64,000 nucleotides of DNA from assembly GCA_048263775.1 (NCBI GenBank), contig JBLXDU010000004.1:1-64000 (forward strand), given 5' to 3'. A program made the position numbers and the translations under genes. The DNA comes from UBA1479 sp048263775. Lineage in GTDB: Bacteria; Pseudomonadota; Alphaproteobacteria; Rhodospirillales; Casp-alpha2. Positions 61,563 through 64,000 of this stretch are shown in pieces. Position 1 is the first letter of the stretch; each line of letters opens with the position of its first letter. The notes below the pieces were generated by a model, which saw nothing but the letters and a program-made list of their open reading frames with translations, searched no databases and was not told the origin of the DNA.

Positions 61563-63443
61563 ATGTGCGGAATTATCGGACACATCGCGTTCGGTGATAC
61601 ACGCCGTCCCGGCAAAGAAGAATTCCTGCACCTTAACGACCTGATGCGCCACCGGGGCCCGGACGGATACGGTATCTTCGCCGAGGACGAGGTCGTGCTC
61701 GCCATGCGGCGGCTCGCGATCATCGACATCGCCGGCGGTGATCAGCCGATCACCACCGCGGACGGCCGCTACGTCATCGTGTTCAATGGCGAGATCTACA
61801 ATTTCGAGGAACTCCGCCAAGAGCTTCTCGGTCGCGGTTGTCCCATTCAGAGCCGCAGCGACACGGAAACGCTTCTTTACGCCTATGCCGAGTTCGGCGC
61901 CGATTGCCTGCCCAAGCTCAACGGCATGTTCGCTTTCGCGATCTGGGACCGCAGAGAAAACAGCCTGTTCGTCGCCCGTGACCGGCTCGGCGTCAAACCT
62001 CTCTATTACGCGGCGAATGCCGACCGGGTACTGTTCGCTTCCGAATTGACCCCGATTGCCCGGTCCGGACTGATCGATCTGGAGCCCGAATGGGAGTCCG
62101 TCGCTGATCTGCTGTCCTACTGGTACGTCTGCGAACCGAAGACGATGTTCCGCGGCGTCCGTCAGCTTCCGCCCGGGCACTACATGACCATCGCGAACGG
62201 GACGACCACCCTGCAACGCTGGTGGACCCCGCCCCGTGGTCCCGAACGCGCGATTAGCTTCGACGCCGCCTGCGAGGAACTCGACGCCCTGCTCGACGAC
62301 GCGGTCAGATTGCGCCTCCGTTCCGACGTACCTGTCGGCACCTTTCTCAGCGGCGGCATCGATTCCGGGCTCATTTCCGCCCACGCGGCACCCCACATGG
62401 CCAGTGGCCTGAAATGCTTCAGTATCGGGTTCAAGGAAAAGTCCTATTCGGAACTCGAGCTTGCCGAGCAAACTGCCGCACGCATCGGCGTCACGCTGAA
62501 CGCGACAATCATGGACCGCATCGACGCCGATGAGATCGACCGCATTCTGGCCGCCCTCGACGAGCCGCTGGGCAACGCAAGCTTCATCCCCACCTACCTT
62601 CTGTTCAAGGCGGCCCATCGGAACGTTTCCGTGATTCTGACCGGCGACGGCGGCGACGAATTGTTCGGCGGTTATCCGACTTACCAGGCGCCGTACTATC
62701 AACGGATACACAACGCCATCCCGGGCCCTGTGATGACGGCGGCCAAATCGTTGATCGATCACCTGCCCGTATCCCATTCACGCATCAGCCTGGATTACCG
62801 GCTGAAGCAGTTCGCGCGAAGCGCCCATCTGTCTCCAGACCGTGCGCATGTGGCTTGGCGCGCGGTCATGAACATCGAAGAACAGTTACCCATGTTCCGC
62901 TCCGAGATTCTTGAAAGCCTCGCCGGGTACGATCCTTTCTCCAACTTCGAAGCCTACTTCCAGGAATCGGCCGAACTGGACTGGCGCAACCGTTTCATGT
63001 ACGCCGACATCCACACGTATCTGCTGAACGATCACCTGCGGAAGATCGACAGGATGTCCATGGCCCATTCCGTCGAAGCGCGGCAGCCTTTCCTGGATTA
63101 CCGGGTCGTCGAGTTCGCGATGAGCCTGCCTGCCGAACACAAGGTTTCATTCCGCCAGACCAAGCGGATTCTTAAAAAGCTGGCCGCAGACCGGCTGCCG
63201 CACGCGGTTGTCCACGGCGCCAAGAAAGGCCTGACCCCGCCCATTGCGTCCTGGATCGCCAACGACCTGCGCGATTATGTTTACGATCAGCTTTCCGGCG
63301 GGATGATGGACCGTTTGTTCAAGCCTGGCGCGGTGCGCAAGCTGCTCGACGCGCATTTCGCCAAAAAGGTCGACTATAGCCGCTGTCTCTGGTCCCTCTT
63401 GAGCCTTCAAGTCTGGGACCGCCGGCTGCAGAGCGGCGAGTAA
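61563..63443 (+). CDS. asnB: asparagine synthase (glutamine-hydrolysing) family protein
   Basis: Protein of 626 aa. The N-terminal class II glutaminase begins MCGIIGHI (nucleophile Cys2 after Met removal) and includes MRHRGPDG. The C-terminal synthetase domain has the PP-loop SGGIDSGLISA near residue 262 and GGDELFGGYPTY. In surface-glycan clusters, AsnB-type enzymes often amidate sugars or peptides rather than make asparagine. It is cotranscribed with the SDR gene. Confidence 0.93.
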   Translation: MCGIIGHIAFGDTRRPGKEEFLHLNDLMRHRGPDGYGIFAEDEVVLAMRRLAIIDIAGGDQPITTADGRYVIVFNGEIYNFEELRQELLGRGCPIQSRSDTETLLYAYAEFGADCLPKLNGMFAFAIWDRRENSLFVARDRLGVKPLYYAANADRVLFASELTPIARSGLIDLEPEWESVADLLSYWYVCEPKTMFRGVRQLPPGHYMTIANGTTTLQRWWTPPRGPERAISFDAACEELDALLDDAVRLRLRSDVPVGTFLSGGIDSGLISAHAAPHMASGLKCFSIGFKEKSYSELELAEQTAARIGVTLNATIMDRIDADEIDRILAALDEPLGNASFIPTYLLFKAAHRNVSVILTGDGGDELFGGYPTYQAPYYQRIHNAIPGPVMTAAKSLIDHLPVSHSRISLDYRLKQFARSAHLSPDRAHVAWRAVMNIEEQLPMFRSEILESLAGYDPFSNFEAYFQESAELDWRNRFMYADIHTYLLNDHLRKIDRMSMAHSVEARQPFLDYRVVEFAMSLPAEHKVSFRQTKRILKKLAADRLPHAVVHGAKKGLTPPIASWIANDLRDYVYDQLSGGMMDRLFKPGAVRKLLDAHFAKKVDYSRCLWSLLSLQVWDRRLQSGE

Positions 63444-63503
63444 CCCCACGGACGGCCGCAGTCCGGAAAGGCGACGCGAGAAACCGCATGATGGAGAGCA
63501 CGA

Positions 63504-63905
63504 TTGCCTAGACATGCCGGTACTTTGACCGAATGGCGGCCCGCCCTGCGCCTACTCGGTCCGCTTGCCGAACACGGAATTCGAAGCCTGACCGCCGCCA
63601 TGGCGCCGGGCGACGCCGATGATGCTGTTCTGGCCGACGTGGCCGCCGACGTGGCCGCGAAAATAAACGTCATGCCCATGTTCATCGCCCTGCCGATCAC
63701 CGGCCTTACCATTTTCTTCGACTGGTCCGCGGCGGTACGCTTCGGCGTGCGGGCACGCAACCTGTCATCGGACAAGGTCCGGCATTTCGCGGATGTCTGG
63801 AAACGCGCCCCGGTCTCGCCTATCGCCGATCTCGTTCTTGTCTATGAACGGTTGACACCGTTCGTGTATTTCAGCCGCAGGGCCGGAACCGTTCATGATG
63901 GGTAG
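63504..63905 (+). CDS. small protein preceding a GMC-type oxidoreductase gene
   Basis: Frame of 133 aa from a TTG; the true start is uncertain. It is helical, with a hydrophobic middle (MPMFIALPITGLTIFFDW), then FGVRARNLSSDKVRHFADVWKRAP and an end resembling small accessory subunits found before GMC flavoenzymes (LVLVYERLTPFVYFSRR). It overlaps the start of the next gene by 11 bases, suggesting a subunit or maturation partner. Function not established. Confidence 0.6.
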   Translation: MPRHAGTLTEWRPALRLLGPLAEHGIRSLTAAMAPGDADDAVLADVAADVAAKINVMPMFIALPITGLTIFFDWSAAVRFGVRARNLSSDKVRHFADVWKRAPVSPIADLVLVYERLTPFVYFSRRAGTVHDG

Positions 63906-64000
63906 CCGCGGAAAGATCGACATGCTCGAATGCGACGCCTTGGTCGTCGGGTCCGGGCCCGGCGGCGGCGTCACCGCCTATCATCTCGCCAAGGCGGGAT
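63895..64000 (+). CDS. FAD-dependent GMC-type oxidoreductase, N-terminus only
   Basis: The first 35 codons run off the right edge. The sequence CDALVVGSGPGGGVTAYHLAKAG is a dinucleotide-binding fold (GxGxxG) as in GMC oxidoreductases. In-frame ATGs lie at 63895, 63898 and 63922; the first two overlap the preceding gene. The rest is outside the window, so the family is provisional. Confidence 0.65.
   Translation, partial: MMGSRGKIDMLECDALVVGSGPGGGVTAYHLAKAG

Overview
The window is a high-G+C alphaproteobacterial chromosome segment, most like Rhodospirillales or a relative. The pointers are a hemC-hemD-Mic60-like-hemY cluster, an SDHAF4/DUF1674 protein, a ScfR/RamB-type regulator, a flagellin-like orphan and a tRNA-Thr(CGT) with encoded CCA. 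I cannot fix the genus. Coding density is high and nearly all genes are ordinary chromosomal genes, with two accessory regions: an island at about 15.1-22.7 kb and a surface-glycan locus from about 45.6 kb to the right edge.

Left part (1-15 kb): a cytochrome c cut by the window edge, a Bax-type glucosaminidase, a CobB-type sirtuin, a low-molecular-weight phosphatase, a HAD phosphatase and ThpR. Next comes the conserved block of a TesA-like esterase divergent from a YbbA/YbbP ABC pair, with a FIST sensor gene overlapping the esterase stop codon. A Bax-inhibitor-1 protein, a hydroxyacid dehydrogenase, an SDR, a J-domain protein, a flagellin-like protein and a small basic protein follow. Downstream of the small basic protein is a strong small-RNA candidate with an anti-Shine-Dalgarno loop and its own terminator.

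Island (15,098-22,739): a segment of visibly lower G+C lies between an intact tRNA-Thr gene and a 55-nt partial copy of the 3' part of that tRNA (50 of 55 bases identical). This is the classic footprint of integration at a tRNA. It holds one leftward four-gene operon behind a sigma70-like promoter. The genes encode a lipoprotein, a secreted zinc phospholipase C-like protein with calcium-loop-like motifs, a secreted caspase-family protease with intact His/Cys dyad, and a large secreted TPR-like protein. All four products carry export signals and two gene junctions overlap, so I read them as one envelope-located system. I know of no name for this combination, and no integrase gene is visible. 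It is the best candidate here for an undescribed system.

Middle (22.8-45.6 kb): the heme operon (hemC, hemD, Mic60-like, hemY-like) diverges from tsaD-gpsA-yciI-Rieske. Acetyl-CoA synthetase and an M81 (MlrC-like) peptidase follow, each ending in a near-identical terminator. Then come a two-subunit molybdenum hydroxylase (IorAB type) with a ScfR-type regulator, a ketopantoate-reductase-like protein, a membrane-anchored transglutaminase-like protein, a leaderless solute-binding-type protein, a TPR protein, an SDHAF4-like protein and RsmB.

Right part (45.6-64 kb): heparinase II/III-like protein, O-antigen ligase, GT39 glycosyltransferase, Gfo/Idh/MocA oxidoreductase, radical SAM/SPASM protein, GalE, an EPS-type MarR regulator fused to a Rossmann-like domain, a NusG/RfaH-like factor, a flippase-like membrane protein, a giant YfhO-like membrane protein, a UDP-galactopyranose-mutase-like flavoprotein, an SDR, AsnB and the start of a GMC-type oxidoreductase. 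The regulator sits behind a promoter bearing two palindromes exactly 21 bp apart, which suggests autoregulation.
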